Shown here in pieces: positions 4,779 through 5,960 of a stretch of DNA of 5,960 bases. The first letter of the stretch is position 1, and the number at the start of each line of letters is the position of its first letter. Made by a program: the position numbers and the translations under genes. The stretch comes from Fidelibacterota bacterium 46_43. GTDB taxonomy: Bacteria > Fidelibacterota > Fidelibacteria > Fidelibacterales > Fidelibacteraceae. Under the pieces are notes generated by a model. That model worked only from the letters and a program-made list of their open reading frames with translations. It was not told the origin of the DNA and searched no databases. Location of the stretch: positions 1 to 5,960 of the forward strand of contig LGGY01000188.1 in NCBI GenBank assembly GCA_001509335.1. The letters are read 5' to 3'.

Positions 4779-5960
4779 CTAATTTGCTTGCGCTGGTTCA
4801 GGTTGATTGAGTACATCGTACTGCGCTTCGAGTTCCCGGCGAAATTGCTGAGTGTAAAGTTTGTAATATTTCCCTTTTTTCAAAATCAACTCTCTATGGG
4901 TGCCCATTTCAGCGATTTGACCATCTTCAATCACAAGAATCCTATCCGCTCGTTTGATGGTGGATAAGCGGTGTGCAATAACAAAGCTTGTACGTCCTTC
5001 CATAAGGCGATCCATACCCTGCTGGATCAAGGCTTCCGTAAGGGTATCAACAGAGCTGGTCGCCTCATCCATAATGAACAATTCGGGTTCTGCCAGCAAG
5101 GCACGAGCAATGCTGATCAATTGTTTTTGTCCAACCGAAAGCAAATTGCCGCCTTCGCCAACATCCTGGTCATAACCTTTTTCGAATTTCTTTATGAACT
5201 CATGGGCACCAGCCATTTTTGCTGCTTCTTCAATTTCTTCATCTATGGCTGTAAGGCGACCATAGCGGATGTTATCTCGAATAGAGCCGGAGAACAGGTG
5301 AGGCGTTTGCAGCACCACGCCGATCCTGGATTGAATGTCTTCCAGTTTCATGTCCTGGTAATCCACATCGTTGATGTAGATGGTTCCTTGGGTTGGTTCA
5401 TAAAATCTGCAAAGGAGGTTGACGATTGTCGACTTGCCGCCGCCTGTCGGTCCAACCAGGGCAATCATGTCGCCATGTTTGACTTCAAAATTCAGGTTTT
5501 TAATGACGGGATCATCTTCTTCATAATAAAAATGCACATTCTCAAAACGAATATCGCCTTCAATGTTTTCTGTTTCGACGGTGATCAATCGGTTCTTAAC
5601 ACTCGGCTCCGTATCTATCAATCCGAAAATGCGTTCAGCTGATGCAACTGCGTTTTGCATTTGTGCATAAACACGGGCGATGTCCTGGATGGGCCACATG
5701 ATGAAGGTGATATAGGAAACAAAGGCTTGAATACCACCGATGGTCATATTGCCGATCTGAACTTGCATGCCGCCTCGCCAGAGCACAATACCCAACCCAA
5801 TAGCGCTGATCACCTGCACCGTTGGCAGGAACAAGGCTGAAAGCCAGGCTGCCCTGAAGCTGGCATCATACATGCCGTCGGTTAAAACAGCAAACTCTCC
5901 AAGGTTGGAGTCCTCTCGAGAAAGGGCTTTGATAACCCTCACGCCGCTGATCCCCTCGTT
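4779..5960 (-). CDS. ABC exporter half-transporter (fused TMD-NBD), N-terminus cut by window edge
   Basis: The frame is open to the right edge, giving the last 393 residues; the GTG at 5942 is an internal Val (NEGISGVRVIKAL is the usual exporter coupling region), not a start. The visible part has the last two membrane helices (about 34-61 and 74-92), then a complete nucleotide-binding domain: Walker A GPTGGGKST (170-178), Q-loop Gln218, signature LSVGQ (274-278), Walker B LFIMDEAT with D298 and catalytic E299, and H-loop His330. The protein exports lipids, drugs or peptides through the inner membrane at the cost of ATP; the substrate is unknown. LSVGQ in place of LSGGQ, with an intact catalytic Glu, is common in one half of heterodimeric multidrug exporters (YfiB/YfiC type), so a partner gene may lie upstream, outside the window. 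A short basic then Pro/Ala-rich tail (about 364-393) follows the NBD. Confidence 0.92.
   Translation of the reverse strand, partial: NEGISGVRVIKALSREDSNLGEFAVLTDGMYDASFRAAWLSALFLPTVQVISAIGLGIVLWRGGMQVQIGNMTIGGIQAFVSYITFIMWPIQDIARVYAQMQNAVASAERIFGLIDTEPSVKNRLITVETENIEGDIRFENVHFYYEEDDPVIKNLNFEVKHGDMIALVGPTGGGKSTIVNLLCRFYEPTQGTIYINDVDYQDMKLEDIQSRIGVVLQTPHLFSGSIRDNIRYGRLTAIDEEIEEAAKMAGAHEFIKKFEKGYDQDVGEGGNLLSVGQKQLISIARALLAEPELFIMDEATSSVDTLTEALIQQGMDRLMEGRTSFVIAHRLSTIKRADRILVIEDGQIAEMGTHRELILKKGKYYKLYTQQFRRELEAQYDVLNQPEPAQAN

Noticed and set aside
4971..5642. 223-codon plus-strand open frame opposite the ABC exporter
   Set aside because: It lies fully antisense to a clear nucleotide-binding domain with all motifs, and its translation shows no recognisable domain; it is a shadow frame.

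Overview
The window (5960 bases, moderate GC) looks like a piece of bacterial chromosome with single genes and small operons on both strands. No transposase, phage gene, CRISPR array, tRNA or rRNA is visible. The gene forms and the 262-residue MNIO-type protein recall anaerobic Chloroflexota (Anaerolineae-like), but this placement is from memory of family relatives and is tentative.

Layout from left to right: (1) the N-terminal 163 residues of an NAD(P)H-hydrate epimerase-type (YjeF_N) protein on the minus strand, cut by the left edge; (2) a gene-poor stretch of about 550 bases (492-1041) holding a strong minus-strand sigma70-type promoter followed about 110 bases later by a rho-independent terminator (candidate small RNA or attenuated leader), plus a long inverted repeat at 887-972; (3) a minus-strand HTH-cupin regulator (1042-1644) divergent from a plus-strand DtxR/MntR-family metalloregulator (1802-2503); (4) a minus-strand two-gene unit, small cupin (3307-3678) then a DUF692/MNIO-type TIM-barrel protein (2512-3300), whose end converges on the regulator with only 8 bases between; (5) a divergent plus-strand class II aldolase of the fuculose-phosphate aldolase type (3832-4470), separated from the cupin by 153 bases holding two perfect 15-base palindromes and a promoter facing each way; (6) a 308-base convergent intergenic region (4471-4778) with two GGGAGAGG-type palindromic repeat units in opposite orientation and a terminator for each strand; (7) the C-terminal 393 residues of an ABC exporter half-transporter (minus strand), cut by the right edge.

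How the parts may work together: the cupin and MNIO-type genes are almost certainly co-transcribed and so may share a pathway. MNIO enzymes are known for iron-dependent oxidation of peptides, but no precursor peptide or known partner protein is seen here, so the substrate is open. The divergent aldolase shares the regulatory region, which hints at, but does not prove, joint control in carbohydrate or small-molecule metabolism. The metalloregulator has a mixed metal site (Asp as in MntR, His where DtxR has Cys and MntR has Glu) and its target genes are not in the window.
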